A DNA stretch of 64,000 nt from Myxococcales bacterium. GTDB taxonomy: Bacteria; Myxococcota_A; Polyangia; Nannocystales; Nannocystaceae. A program made the translations under genes and the position numbers. The stretch lies in contig JAAZXR010000009.1 in assembly GCA_014240065.1 (NCBI GenBank), positions 27,672 to 91,671 on the forward strand. The letters run 5' to 3'. Below the pieces are notes generated by a model. That model was not told the DNA's origin. It searched no databases and saw nothing but the letters and a program-made list of their open reading frames with translations. This document shows positions 1-8,914 of the stretch, piece after piece. Positions within the stretch are counted from its first letter, which is position 1. The number at the start of each line of letters is the position of its first letter.

Positions 1-6
1 AACGGC

Positions 7-1536
7 TCAGCGAAAGTCTCCCACCGCGGCGCGCTCTGGCGGGCGCGACAGGGAATAGAGCAGCTCGCCCACTGATTTCGCGTCTCCCGGACCGAAGACG
101 TGAAGCTCGACGGTCGTCATGTCCGGGACGCCCTCGGACCCTGTCCAGGCGCGCCGTGCGAGGTCCGTCAAGAGCGCTCGCCGAGCCCACGGGTGACGCC
201 GCAGTCGATCCGTCGCGGACCACGAATCGTCGCTCGCGCATCCAGCGTCCGTCGTCTCCTCTCGAACCTGGAGCGTGGGCGCGAACAGATCGATCTTAGC
301 ACCCTCGGTGGAGACGCCGACGGCCTCCACGCACAGCGCCTCGGCGGCGGTTTGCCTGGCCTGCGCGGGAGCTACCCAAGGACCACGCCACATCACAAAA
401 CTCCAGCGCTCCCACGCGCTCGCCTCGCCCGAGTCCCCACCTCGCGGCGCCGTCCTCCCGGGCGCGTCGGTCTCCATCGTCTCCATCGGCGTCCACATCC
501 GCGGCGCGAAGAGGCCGTCTGCCCCGTGCACCTCGTAGCCCACGAGCCCGAGGACGCTCCCGGCCACGACCGATCCGAACACGGCGACGCTCGCCCACAC
601 CTGCCATCGGGACGGCGATTCAAGCGCGCTGGCGTCGCCGTGCGGCGCCGGGTCTCCCCGGAGAGGACTCGGGAGACGCGCGAAGACGGCCGAGTCGAGC
701 CCCGCCAGCGCCAACACCAACATCCAACCGATCCACGAGCCATGCCCGCCGTCGGCCCCGCACACGAGCACCACCATCATCCACAGGAGCGAGCCCACAG
801 ATCGCGCCCACTGAATGCCGGTCCAGCCAGTCCAGGCGATGGCCGACAAACACAGCGCGCCCCCCAACACGACGCGCAACAAAGTATCGCCGCCCTCAAG
901 CTCCCACCCCACGTGCCAAGACGCGGACCCGAGCACGCCGAACAACACCAGGGCCTGAACCACCAAACTCCCCACGATGAGCGCATTAAAGGTCACTACG
1001 CTCCGTTGCTCCCACAGCGCGCCCCTGCGCTCAGGACCCGCCCCGCCCAGGGCCCACCGCGCGTCGAGGGGCATCGTCCACAACAAGACCATCCACCAGA
1101 TCACCGCCCCGTCGAGGACGCTCAGCATCAGCGGCTGCCTCGTCGCGAACGCGCAGGCCCCGAGCAGCGCCACGGCCATGGCCCCTCGATAAAAGAACCC
1201 GAGACCGATGCAGAGATAGCTCACCGCCAACGCCGCGACGAAGACCGTCACATCGCCGCCCTCTTGCAGTCCCAAGAGGAGACCCACCGGGGGGACCGGG
1301 ACGGCCGTGGCGGCCGAGACATCGAGGGTGTCCGCCGCGGACAGCAAGAGCGCCGAGCTCGGAGACGGGAGGGCGCGGGGGCCGTACAGCCACTCCCACT
1401 CCCCGCAGCGACGGAGGAGGTCGAGCAACAGCCACACCGCCAACCCCACACGCATCAGCGCCAGCGCGCGCAGGTCGAGCCCCGCGCCCCTCCGTGCAGC
1501 GGAGGTCTCCCCGGACGGCGTCGCGTCGCGGGTCAT
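7..1536 (-). CDS. HTTM-like multi-pass membrane protein (first of tandem pair)
   Basis: 509-residue protein. The N-terminus has the pattern D-x-R-x-LALMRVGLAVWLLLDLL that opens HTTM-domain proteins, the membrane part of vitamin-K-dependent gamma-carboxylase relatives. About nine hydrophobic segments lie between residues 20 and 335, and a soluble tail of about 170 residues follows. The ATG overlaps the stop of the upstream gene by 4 bp (ATGA), so the two are almost certainly cotranslated. The upstream gene encodes a second protein of the same architecture. Family assignment rests on the N-terminal pattern and topology only. A carboxylase activity is not supported, and the bacterial substrate is unknown. 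The protein ends six bases from the window edge and is complete. Confidence 0.6.
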   Translation of the reverse strand: MTRDATPSGETSAARRGAGLDLRALALMRVGLAVWLLLDLLRRCGEWEWLYGPRALPSPSSALLLSAADTLDVSAATAVPVPPVGLLLGLQEGGDVTVFVAALAVSYLCIGLGFFYRGAMAVALLGACAFATRQPLMLSVLDGAVIWWMVLLWTMPLDARWALGGAGPERRGALWEQRSVVTFNALIVGSLVVQALVLFGVLGSASWHVGWELEGGDTLLRVVLGGALCLSAIAWTGWTGIQWARSVGSLLWMMVVLVCGADGGHGSWIGWMLVLALAGLDSAVFARLPSPLRGDPAPHGDASALESPSRWQVWASVAVFGSVVAGSVLGLVGYEVHGADGLFAPRMWTPMETMETDAPGRTAPRGGDSGEASAWERWSFVMWRGPWVAPAQARQTAAEALCVEAVGVSTEGAKIDLFAPTLQVREETTDAGCASDDSWSATDRLRRHPWARRALLTDLARRAWTGSEGVPDMTTVELHVFGPGDAKSVGELLYSLSRPPERAAVGDFR

Positions 1537-3119
1537 CGCGCGACGTCCTCCCTCGGGACTAACGCGACCCGCTCCGGGGAATCACGGGCCCCCGTGTACA
1601 CCACGCGAGCGTCTCCTCGCTCCAGGGACGTGCTCTGTGTCCGACGATATTCGCGCAGCTCGATGGTCACGATGCACGCCGAGTCCTGCACGTCACCCTC
1701 GCAGCTCGCTCCTCGATCTTGTCCGCTCCACACCATCCGTTCGAGTTCGATCGCGCCGTAGGTGTAGAGGTGCTCATAAAGCCGCGCCAGCGCGGTCTGC
1801 TCGCGCCGTCCCCGAAGCCCGGTCGGTTCGACCAACCCCGCGGTCGGGGGCGCGGGCTGTTCGCGCTTTCCCCCGTTCAATTCCTGCCACGCCGCGTCGC
1901 GCCACCGATGCCATACTCCCGCGGCGGTCGTGCCGAACAAGGACACGCGCGCGGTCACAACCTCCAGGTGGGGCCAAGGCCCAACGGCGACGGACACCAG
2001 CCGAGCCGGGCGATCCACGCGAAGGAGCGCGCCCCGCTGCGCGTCCTCCTGGCTCGTCCATCGCCGCGGTGGCGACCTTGAATCAACCGGCGCGCGCTTC
2101 CCTGCCGCCGCGCCCACCATGAAAACGACGAGACCCAGCGTGAGCGTGAGCCCGGCGCATTCGCGGATCAAGAGGCGAGCGAGCCGCTCCGCCGAAGAAT
2201 CACGGGGCGCACGCGAGCGCTCCTTCGCCGCGTCTTCCCCTCCGTGCTGCGACCCCGCCACCACCGCCAGCATCGTCCACCACATCAGGGAGGTCGGCAC
2301 GACCAAGGAGGAGACGAGCGCGCTCACCAGCAACGAAACACCCCCGATCTTGCGCACCAACCCCACCCGCCACGGGCAAAACAACGACACCGCCCCCACG
2401 AGCGCGAGGCCGTGCAAGGCGCCAGACAACCCATGAACCTGCGACTCGCTCCACCGCAGCGCCGCGTCTCCCACCACCCAAAGTTCGACCCCCTCCCGCA
2501 CGGCGACGCCGATTGAGTCACCGTCACCGAAGGGGACGCGTATCGCCTCCCCCAAGCTCCCCGACGTCAAACAACAGGCCAGGATCCCCACGGGGGCCAC
2601 CCACGCCCACGTCGTCTGCACCCTGCTCGGTCCCCATCGCCCTCCACGTCCGGCCGTCCACCCGTCCACAGAACCACGCACCTCGCACGGCGACACCAAC
2701 ACCCACGCGAGCGCCGCGAGCCCGAAGCAACCCGCCGCGTCCATGGCCGCGGGATGTCGAACGACGAGCCCCAGCTGCAAGACGAGCAGCGCGACGCCCG
2801 CGGGCTTGGTGGCGAATCCGAGGAGGAACAACAGCCCCGCCAACGCGGCGCACGCGAAGTACGCCTGCATACCTGCGGCCGAGTCGATGCCAAGCGCCAC
2901 CGAGGGGAGCGAAGTCGTCGCGAATGTCCGCCCGACCGCGTCGCTTAGGGGCGACGGCTTGGACGTGAGCAGGGGGCTCAGGTACGCGCGGGTCGCCAAA
3001 TCAACCAGGAAGATGCCCGCGATCATCACCCGAGCGACCGCCAGCCAGCGCGTGTCCACCGACGTCAGCGGATGGTACGCGACCCTGTCGAGCCATCTCC
3101 CGAGTCTGGCGAGTTCCAC
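1533..3119 (-). CDS. HTTM-like multi-pass membrane protein (second of tandem pair)
   Basis: 528-residue protein starting at GTG, with a GGAG-type ribosome site a few bases upstream. Residues 20-45 (S-V-D-T-R-W-L-A-V-A-R-V) match the opening of the HTTM-type fold. About eight to nine membrane segments run to residue 330. A soluble C-terminal region of about 190 residues follows, with no motif I recognise. It is the same size and layout as the downstream gene, which it overlaps by 4 bp, so the pair looks like an old duplication or a two-subunit membrane unit. The function is unknown. The HTTM relationship is an inference from pattern and topology and needs a profile search. Confidence 0.58.
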   Translation of the reverse strand: MELARLGRWLDRVAYHPLTSVDTRWLAVARVMIAGIFLVDLATRAYLSPLLTSKPSPLSDAVGRTFATTSLPSVALGIDSAAGMQAYFACAALAGLLFLLGFATKPAGVALLVLQLGLVVRHPAAMDAAGCFGLAALAWVLVSPCEVRGSVDGWTAGRGGRWGPSRVQTTWAWVAPVGILACCLTSGSLGEAIRVPFGDGDSIGVAVREGVELWVVGDAALRWSESQVHGLSGALHGLALVGAVSLFCPWRVGLVRKIGGVSLLVSALVSSLVVPTSLMWWTMLAVVAGSQHGGEDAAKERSRAPRDSSAERLARLLIRECAGLTLTLGLVVFMVGAAAGKRAPVDSRSPPRRWTSQEDAQRGALLRVDRPARLVSVAVGPWPHLEVVTARVSLFGTTAAGVWHRWRDAAWQELNGGKREQPAPPTAGLVEPTGLRGRREQTALARLYEHLYTYGAIELERMVWSGQDRGASCEGDVQDSACIVTIELREYRRTQSTSLERGDARVVYTGARDSPERVALVPREDVAR

Positions 3120-3195
3120 GTGGCTCCATCATACCTTGGAACGCACCTCCTCCGCTGACACATCCAACGATCCGCCGAACCAACCGTCGCCCACG

Positions 3196-3807
3196 TCACC
3201 CGCGCTCGCGAATTTTTCGAGCCGGATTTCCAGCGACGACCGCGCCTGCGGCCACGTCGCGGGTCACCACCGCATGCAGACCGATGATCGCGCCGTCGCC
3301 GATGGTGACGCCATCGCAGATACCCACCCCCGCGCCGATCCACACATCGTCCCCAATCCGAACGCCTCGAGAGGTGACCGGCTGGGCCCGAATCGGGAGA
3401 CCCGCCGCGGTCCCATGGTTCCAACCGAAGATGTGGACCCCTGTGGCCACGCGGGTCCCCTCCCCGATCACCACGCCCTGACTCCCAGCGTCGATCACGA
3501 CGCGTGGATTGAGGGAGGACTCGGCGCCCACGTGCAGCGGTCCATGCAGCGCGCACTCCGCCGCGACGCTCGCGAGCGGGCCGATCTCTATCTCTCGATG
3601 AGGCTCCGCGAACAGCCGGGCGCACGGCGCGACGAAACACGTCTCACTCAACCGCACCTGCTCGAACCGCCGCGCCCGCGCGTGCACCTCTCGCTGCCAC
3701 GGCTCGGCCCACGCGGCGATCTCTGGCTTCGCCGAGAAATACAGCCGCGGCATCCATGACATCCGCCGGATGTGCTGGGCACGCAGGTCCTCGGGATCCG
3801 CCGTCAT
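3196..3807 (-). CDS. Hexapeptide-repeat O-acyltransferase (LbH / maltose O-acetyltransferase-like)
   Basis: About 203 residues. The C-terminal half is a left-handed beta-helix built of hexapeptide steps (VVIGEGTRVATGVHIFG, VRIGDDVWIGAGVGI, VTIGDGAIIGLHAVV). It closes with the family signature A-G-N-P-A-R-K-I. The His in the 'GWNH' segment is positioned like the catalytic His of xenobiotic and sugar acetyltransferases. Such enzymes move acetyl groups from acetyl-CoA to sugars or other small acceptors in the cytosol; the acceptor here cannot be read from sequence. I chose the ATG at 3807 because AGGTGG lies eight bases upstream; a GTG four codons earlier (3819) is possible. It stands alone between a lipoprotein gene and the HTTM pair. 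Confidence 0.82.
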   Translation of the reverse strand: MTADPEDLRAQHIRRMSWMPRLYFSAKPEIAAWAEPWQREVHARARRFEQVRLSETCFVAPCARLFAEPHREIEIGPLASVAAECALHGPLHVGAESSLNPRVVIDAGSQGVVIGEGTRVATGVHIFGWNHGTAAGLPIRAQPVTSRGVRIGDDVWIGAGVGICDGVTIGDGAIIGLHAVVTRDVAAGAVVAGNPARKIRERG

Positions 3808-3877
3808 CGTGGACGCCACCTCTCACGGCCGCAGGCGAGCGGCGCGCCCGAGCCTGTCACGCGCGCGCCCATCGTGA

Positions 3878-4750
3878 TCACTGCGGTGTGATCACGAGGC
3901 GACTGATCCAATCGCCCGCGACGCCCAGGGTGAAGGCCTCCACCCACCCGAGGCCCTCCGCCTTGATGAAGTTGCCTCCGGCGACGTAGCCGTCACCGTC
4001 ACGCGAGATCGACGGGTATCCGTCGTGGACGAGATGGCAGAACATGAGGCCGACACGCGGGTACGAGAACGGCCCGTCGAGGTTGATCGGCACCTCGTTG
4101 TACGCGGTGTCCGACCCTACGAGATCAAAGCTCTCCTGGAACAGCTGCACCCCATTTTGTGGGTTCGTCGCGTTCTCGGCCAAGCCGTAGACGAAGACAT
4201 CGAAAGCCGCGTTGATGCTCTCTCCACCCACGAGGGCGATGGCCCGCGACAGCCCGAAGCTCGTCACCTCTGCGGGGACCTCGTAGATGGATCCCCAACA
4301 CTCATTGACCACGAAGCCGCCTTGGAAGGTCGCCTGGCCGTTGCCCGTAAAGCTGTCATTGCGCAGCTCGATGTCGCCGTCGCCGTCACCGTCTCCAGAG
4401 GTGGTCGGGTCGCCCGTGGTCGGGTCGCCCGTGGTCGGGTCGCCCGTGGTCGGGTCGCCCGTGGTCGGATCTCCCGTGGTCGGGTCTCCTGTGGTCGGGT
4501 CTCCGTCGCCGCTCGTGCTGGCGTCCCCATCACCGTCGCCGTCACCATCACCGTCTCCACTGGTCTCGCCTGGACAATCACACTCCTCATAGCCCGAACC
4601 CGCGGCGTTACAGGCCTGTCCACCGACCTCACCGCCCGGGCAAAAGCACGCCTCTACCTTTCCGGGTGTGCACTCCGTCTCGGTCCCGCACGCCGACATG
4701 CCAGCGCCAAGACCACCAAACAGACCAGACAAGAGCAATAATCTACGCAT
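3878..4750 (-). CDS. Repeat-rich exported lipoprotein (TTGDP / GDGDGD linker)
   Basis: 290 residues. The N-terminus is a lipoprotein signal peptide with lipobox G-M-S-A-C around residue 21. Next come a short Cys-rich piece (C-T-P-G-K-V-E-A-C-F-C-P-G-G) and a GDGDGDGD stretch. Seven tandem TTGDP units and another GDGDGD run follow. The C-terminal domain of about 155 residues contains two Cys and no motif I know, and is probably a beta-sandwich ligand or adhesion domain. The layout of lipid anchor, flexible acidic spacer and globular head is typical of predicted surface lipoproteins of Nannocystaceae. The spacer can change length by repeat slippage because the 15-bp unit keeps frame. The function is unknown. 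Confidence 0.8.
   Translation of the reverse strand: MRRLLLLSGLFGGLGAGMSACGTETECTPGKVEACFCPGGEVGGQACNAAGSGYEECDCPGETSGDGDGDGDGDGDASTSGDGDPTTGDPTTGDPTTGDPTTGDPTTGDPTTGDPTTSGDGDGDGDIELRNDSFTGNGQATFQGGFVVNECWGSIYEVPAEVTSFGLSRAIALVGGESINAAFDVFVYGLAENATNPQNGVQLFQESFDLVGSDTAYNEVPINLDGPFSYPRVGLMFCHLVHDGYPSISRDGDGYVAGGNFIKAEGLGWVEAFTLGVAGDWISRLVITPQ
4401..4505. repeat. 15-bp in-frame tandem repeat, 7 copies
   Basis: Seven adjacent 15-bp units (plus-strand gtggtcgggtcgccc and close variants) encode the TTGDP pentapeptide on the minus strand inside the lipoprotein gene. The first four units are identical and the last three carry one to three changes, so recent expansion is likely at one end. Confidence 0.93.
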
Positions 4751-4806
4751 GGGGTGAACGTACCACGCCGCGATTTCCTCGCAAAATCAACGAGCGCGAT
4801 CCCGCG

Positions 4807-5250
4807 CTATGTCGGAGCGAAGTCCGCACCGATCGCCGCCTGCAATCCGCGGGAAACCTCTTCGAGGGAGTGATGCGTCTTGGCGCGCAGCACGGCATGG
4901 AGGCTGGCCCCCCCATCCGTCGCGGTCCTGGGAAAGAGATGTACGTGGACGTGCGGGACGACCTGCCCAGCGTCGGGTCCGTTGTTGATGCCGATGGTCG
5001 TGGCGCTCGCGTTGAGCGAGCGCCGGAGACCCGCGGACACCCGCGCGACGCCCTCCATCACGCCCGCGTAGCTGGCCGCGGGCAGCGCCTCTACCTCGCC
5101 GCAATGATGCCGCGGCACGACCATCACATGTCCGTCGGTGACGGGGTTCACGTCGAGGAACGCCACACAATATTCGTTCTCGAACACTGTGTGACTTGGG
5201 AGGTCACCGGCGATGATCCGGCAGAAGACACACGCGGGATCCTGGTCCAT
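4807..5250 (-). CDS. HIT-family nucleotide hydrolase/transferase
   Basis: About 147 residues. It begins with the C-x-F-C-R-I-I-A-G-D zinc/HIT N-terminal signature and carries the histidine triad H-V-H-V-H-L-F-P near residue 104, where the central His is the nucleophile. Members hydrolyse nucleoside phosphoramidates or dinucleoside polyphosphates such as AMP-lysine or Ap4A in the cytosol. The start ATG at 5250 lies three bases after the fabH stop. An ATG ten codons upstream (5280) would overlap fabH and add a tail not usual in the family. It is the last gene of a minus-strand run with fabH and the malic enzyme. Confidence 0.9.
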   Translation of the reverse strand: MDQDPACVFCRIIAGDLPSHTVFENEYCVAFLDVNPVTDGHVMVVPRHHCGEVEALPAASYAGVMEGVARVSAGLRRSLNASATTIGINNGPDAGQVVPHVHVHLFPRTATDGGASLHAVLRAKTHHSLEEVSRGLQAAIGADFAPT

Positions 5251-5252
5251 CG

Positions 5253-6239
5253 TCACCAGCGTAACACTGTTGACGCCCATGTGAGACCGGTCCCGAAGCT
5301 TGTCAACAGCACGCGGTCACCTGGGTTCAGTTTCCCGGCCGTTTTCGCCTCGTGAAGCGCGATCGGGATGGTCGCGGCGGACACGTTCCCATAGCGAGAA
5401 ACCGTGTTGAACGTGCGTTCGAGAGGGACGCCAACGCGCGAACGAGTCGCCTCAATGATGCGGATGTTCGCCTGGTGCGGGATCATCAGATCCACGTCGG
5501 TTGGCGTGAGCGACGCTGACTCGAGCGCCTGCTTCGCGGAGGTCGACATCGCGCGCACCGCCTGGCGGAACACCGCGCCCCCATCCATGTGCACCACGTG
5601 GGCCTTCTCGGCGATGGTCTCCGCAGACGCGGGTCGCTGGGTGCCACCCGCCGGTTGATACAGTATCTGGGCCAGCGTCCCATCCGCCCCCCAGTTGGAG
5701 GCGAGGACGCCAGCGTCCTCTCGATCTGTCGCAGACACCACCGCCGCTGCTGCGCCATCGCCAAACAGCACGCAGGTTCGTCGGTCCGTCCAGTCGACGA
5801 CCTTGCTCATCACCTCGCCGGCCGCCACGACGACATTGCGAGCCCGCCCCGAGCTGATCAACGCCCCCGCGAGCTCAAGCGCATAGAGCCAACCCGTACA
5901 TCCCGCGGCGACATCAAGCGCCGCCGGTCCTCGAATCCCAAGCCGCTCTTGAACCCAGCACGCGGTGGAAGGAAACATGGTGTCGGGCGTCGAGGTTGCC
6001 ACGAGGAGCGTGTCCACCTCCTCGAGAGCGAGCCCCGCATCCTCGCAGGCGTTTCGCACCGCAGGCGCGATCAGATCGGAGGTCGAAGTCTCCGCGGAGG
6101 CGATGCGTCGCTCCGAAATGCCGGTGCGCTCCACGATCCACTGGTCCGAGGTGTCGACCATGGACTCGATCTCTTGGTTGGTGAGCACCCGCGGCGGCAT
6201 GAAGATGCCCGTGCCCCGAACTTCGAAAGAATGAATCAT
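5253..6239 (-). CDS. fabH: Beta-ketoacyl-ACP synthase III
   Basis: 328 residues, the normal FabH length. It catalyses the first condensation of type II fatty-acid synthesis, acyl-CoA plus malonyl-ACP. The catalytic triad is visible: Cys in D-V-A-A-G-C-T-G-W near residue 113, His in M-I-P-H-Q-A-N, and Asn in S-R-Y-G-N-V-S-A-A-T. The N-terminus (GTGIFMPPRVLTNQE) is canonical. A ribosome site (AAGGA) precedes the ATG by about nine bases. It lies 51 bp downstream of the malic enzyme/phosphotransacetylase gene on the same strand. Myxobacteria often use FabH with branched primers, but the primer preference here cannot be read from sequence. Confidence 0.95.
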   Translation of the reverse strand: MIHSFEVRGTGIFMPPRVLTNQEIESMVDTSDQWIVERTGISERRIASAETSTSDLIAPAVRNACEDAGLALEEVDTLLVATSTPDTMFPSTACWVQERLGIRGPAALDVAAGCTGWLYALELAGALISSGRARNVVVAAGEVMSKVVDWTDRRTCVLFGDGAAAAVVSATDREDAGVLASNWGADGTLAQILYQPAGGTQRPASAETIAEKAHVVHMDGGAVFRQAVRAMSTSAKQALESASLTPTDVDLMIPHQANIRIIEATRSRVGVPLERTFNTVSRYGNVSAATIPIALHEAKTAGKLNPGDRVLLTSFGTGLTWASTVLRW

Positions 6240-6290
6240 GGTCGTAGGCTTCCTTTGTGCGGCGAGTGCGTCACGAGTCGCCTAAGAGTC

Positions 6291-8549
6291 TCATACTCGG
6301 CTTTGAGCTTCTACGACCGTCAGCGCCGACATCCAGACGATACTATCGACCGAACAATCCCGCTCCAGCACGCTGACCGGGCGCGGCATCCCTAGCAGCA
6401 CTGGACCGACGGCGGGGACCCCTCCTAGCTCTCTCATGAGCTTGTAGGCCACATTGCCAGACTCGAGGTTGGGGAAGATCAACACGTTCGCCGGCCCGGT
6501 GAGCCGGGTGAACGGATACCGACGGCGCTGCAGCTCGTAGTCCACCGCGACGTTGGCTTGCATCTCGCCCTCAACCTCCAGATCGGGCCTTCGCGACTGA
6601 AGCAGCTTCACCGCGCGCGCCGCCTGATCGGAGAGCGGCGACCGCACCGATCCAAAGTTGGAGTAGCTCAAAAAAGCGACCCGCGGCTCGACGTCGAATC
6701 GATTCTTGGCCGCGTCGGCGATCATCTCGGCGAGCTCGGCTTGGGACTCCGCCGTCGTGGTCAGGTTGACGGTGGTGTCGCCAAAAAAGCGCACCCCGTC
6801 CTTGTGGAGCATGAGGTACATGCCCGCCGCACGTTTGACACCTTCGGCCAGCCCGATGGTCTCGAGCGCGGGACGGATGATCTCTGGATAGGAGTGATCG
6901 AGCCCCCCGATGACGCCGTCAGCGTCCCCGTTCTTGACCATCGCGAGACCAAAATAGACAGGCTCACTCATCCGCTGAGTCGCCTGCGCCGAGTCGATCC
7001 CCTTACGCCCGCGGGCCCCGTGGTATTGGGCCACATACGCGTCGGTGCGAGGATCTTTTGAGGGGTCGATGACCTCGTAGTCGTCGGTTGACAGGTGAAG
7101 CTCGTGCTCCTCGATGTGTCGCTGGATCACATCGGGATCGCCCAGCAACACCGGTCGAGCGATCCCCTCATCGGCGAGGATGGCGCAGGCCTCCAAAATC
7201 TTGGGGTGCTCTCCCTCGACAAAAACAATCCGCTTGGGATCTCGCTGCGCCCTCCGAACGAATTTTCGCATCAGCGCGGTCGCGCCGCCGAGCAACGTCC
7301 GCATGCGCTCGCGGTAGGCCTTCAGATCGAGGTCGAGCCTCGCGACCCCCGTCTTGATCGCCGCCTCCGCGACGGCTGGTGCGACCCACTGCACCACGCG
7401 CGGATCGAAGGGCTTGGGGATGATGTAGTCCGCCCCGTAGGTGTAGTCCGCCCCGTAGGCGCGGTTCACGTCCTGCGGCACGTCTCTTTGGGCGAGCTCC
7501 GCCAACGCGTGCGCCGCCGCCACCTTCATCTCTTCATTGATCAACCGCGCCCGGACATCGAGCGCGCCGCGAAAGATCCCCGGAAACCCGAGGACGTTGT
7601 TCACCTGGTTGTTGAAGTCGCTCCGGCCTGTCGCCACGATCGCGTCGGGTCGAGCCCTCTTCGCCGCGTCGTAGCCGATCTCCGGATCTGGATTCGCGAG
7701 GGCGAAGATAATCGGCCGTTCCCCCATCGACTGCACCATCGCCTCGTCGACCAGGCCCCCCCGGGACAGCCCCAAAAACAGGTCCGCGCCCGCGAGCGCC
7801 TCTTTCAACGTTGTGCGTGGTGTGTCTCGAACGAACGCCATCTTTGATTCGTTGAGGTCATCCCTCCCCGAATGCAGCACCCCCTTCGAGTCGACCATGA
7901 GCACGTGCTCGGGGCGCACCCCCAAGCGAATATAAAAGCGCGTGCACGCGATGGCCGACGCCCCAGCGCCGCTCACCACCATTTTGATCTCATCGAGGGT
8001 CTTGCCCTGGAGCGCGGCCGCGTTGAGCAGCGCCGCGCCGGAGATGATCGCGGTCCCGTGCTGATCGTCGTGGAAGACCGGGATGTCGAGCCGCTCGCGA
8101 AGCTGCTCCTCAATATAGAAACACTCGGGGGCCTTGATGTCCTCGAGGTTGATGCCGCCAAACGTGGGCGCGAGCGCGCAGACCACATCGATAAAGCGGT
8201 CGGGATCATTCGCGTCGAGCTCGATGTCAAAGACGTCGACGTCGGCGAACTTTTTGAACAGCACCCCCTTCCCCTCCATGACCGGCTTGGACGCCAGCGG
8301 CCCAATGTCGCCGAGTCCGAGGACGGCGGTCCCGTTCGTGATCACCGCGACGAGGTTGCCCCGCGCCGTGTAGTCGAACACGGTGTTGGGATCCGCGTGG
8401 ATCTCCATGCACGGCTCCGCCACCCCCGGCGAGTACGCGAGCGAGAGATCTCGCTGGCTCGTCAGCTGCTTCGTGGAAACAACTTCGATCTTGCCGGGCC
8501 GCCCCGCGCGGTGAAACTCAAGGGCTTCTCGCTTTCGAACCTTCGCCAT
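6291..8549 (-). CDS. maeB: NADP-dependent malic enzyme with C-terminal phosphotransacetylase domain
   Basis: 752 residues, the usual MaeB length. Residues 1 to about 430 form the malic-enzyme part, with conserved segments ([18 protein letters not shown], and the NAD-binding G-A-G-A-S-A-I-A). Residues from about 430 to 752 are a phosphate acetyl/butyryltransferase-type domain ([34 protein letters not shown]). The first part oxidatively decarboxylates malate to pyruvate. In this family the second domain is mostly an acetyl-CoA-sensing regulatory module. Next to fabH it could supply NADPH for fatty-acid synthesis (inference). There is an in-frame duplication of six residues ([12 protein letters not shown]) encoded by an 18-bp direct repeat, just before the conserved IPKPFDPR segment. 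Confidence 0.95.
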   Translation of the reverse strand: MAKVRKREALEFHRAGRPGKIEVVSTKQLTSQRDLSLAYSPGVAEPCMEIHADPNTVFDYTARGNLVAVITNGTAVLGLGDIGPLASKPVMEGKGVLFKKFADVDVFDIELDANDPDRFIDVVCALAPTFGGINLEDIKAPECFYIEEQLRERLDIPVFHDDQHGTAIISGAALLNAAALQGKTLDEIKMVVSGAGASAIACTRFYIRLGVRPEHVLMVDSKGVLHSGRDDLNESKMAFVRDTPRTTLKEALAGADLFLGLSRGGLVDEAMVQSMGERPIIFALANPDPEIGYDAAKRARPDAIVATGRSDFNNQVNNVLGFPGIFRGALDVRARLINEEMKVAAAHALAELAQRDVPQDVNRAYGADYTYGADYIIPKPFDPRVVQWVAPAVAEAAIKTGVARLDLDLKAYRERMRTLLGGATALMRKFVRRAQRDPKRIVFVEGEHPKILEACAILADEGIARPVLLGDPDVIQRHIEEHELHLSTDDYEVIDPSKDPRTDAYVAQYHGARGRKGIDSAQATQRMSEPVYFGLAMVKNGDADGVIGGLDHSYPEIIRPALETIGLAEGVKRAAGMYLMLHKDGVRFFGDTTVNLTTTAESQAELAEMIADAAKNRFDVEPRVAFLSYSNFGSVRSPLSDQAARAVKLLQSRRPDLEVEGEMQANVAVDYELQRRRYPFTRLTGPANVLIFPNLESGNVAYKLMRELGGVPAVGPVLLGMPRPVSVLERDCSVDSIVWMSALTVVEAQSRV
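7425..7460. repeat. 18-bp tandem duplication inside maeB
   Basis: Two adjacent 18-bp copies differ at one base and add six residues ([12 protein letters not shown]) in frame to the malic enzyme domain. This looks like a recent slippage duplication tolerated by the protein. Confidence 0.9.
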
Positions 8550-8914
8550 ACGGTGCGGAGGATACTCGAACGCAGGGACGATCTCGCGTGCAAATCACTG
8601 CGCATCGCGCGGCCCGTCCGACCAGCGATCCATGACGCGAAAAGCTGCTCGCCAGCCGCGACAAGGCGCGACAAGGCGCGACAAGGCGCGACTCTCGATG
8701 ACCCGTGATTTGACCGCACGAGAGCCAGCGCGATGAAAACAGCGTCTCCGGTGATCCGTGTCACGCCGAGCAACTTGAACGATCCACAGTCTCCGCGAGA
8801 CCCATCGCGCGCCGGGCAGAGACGAGGGCGGCGACACGCGAGACAGCGCGCATGCAAATGCACGCCCGCCTGCGCACCAACGCCGCGGCGCGCTCGACCT
8901 CACTCGGCCCGCGC
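8550..8914. other. 365-bp intergenic region with no convincing gene
   Basis: Upstream of maeB and downstream of the metallopeptidase gene, which are both on the minus strand. Open frames here have biased composition and no recognisable domain, so I do not call them. The region should hold the maeB promoter. The only clear structure is a three-copy 10-bp repeat at 8661-8690. Confidence 0.6.
8661..8690. repeat. 10-bp direct repeat (gacaaggcgc) x3
   Basis: Three perfect adjacent copies with a partial fourth, about 110-140 bp upstream of the maeB start. One copy per helical turn would put each unit on the same face of the DNA. That is compatible with, but does not prove, a regulator-binding array. 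Confidence 0.75.

Noticed and set aside
100..1761. Long plus-strand frame (553 codons) opposite the HTTM gene
   Set aside because: Arg/Pro/His-rich composition without domains, antisense to a protein with clear membrane segments. It is a GC-rich shadow.
8462..8863. Minus-strand frame over the maeB start and upstream gap
   Set aside because: Overlaps the N-terminus of maeB, is Arg/Ser/Leu-rich with no domain, and no ribosome site.
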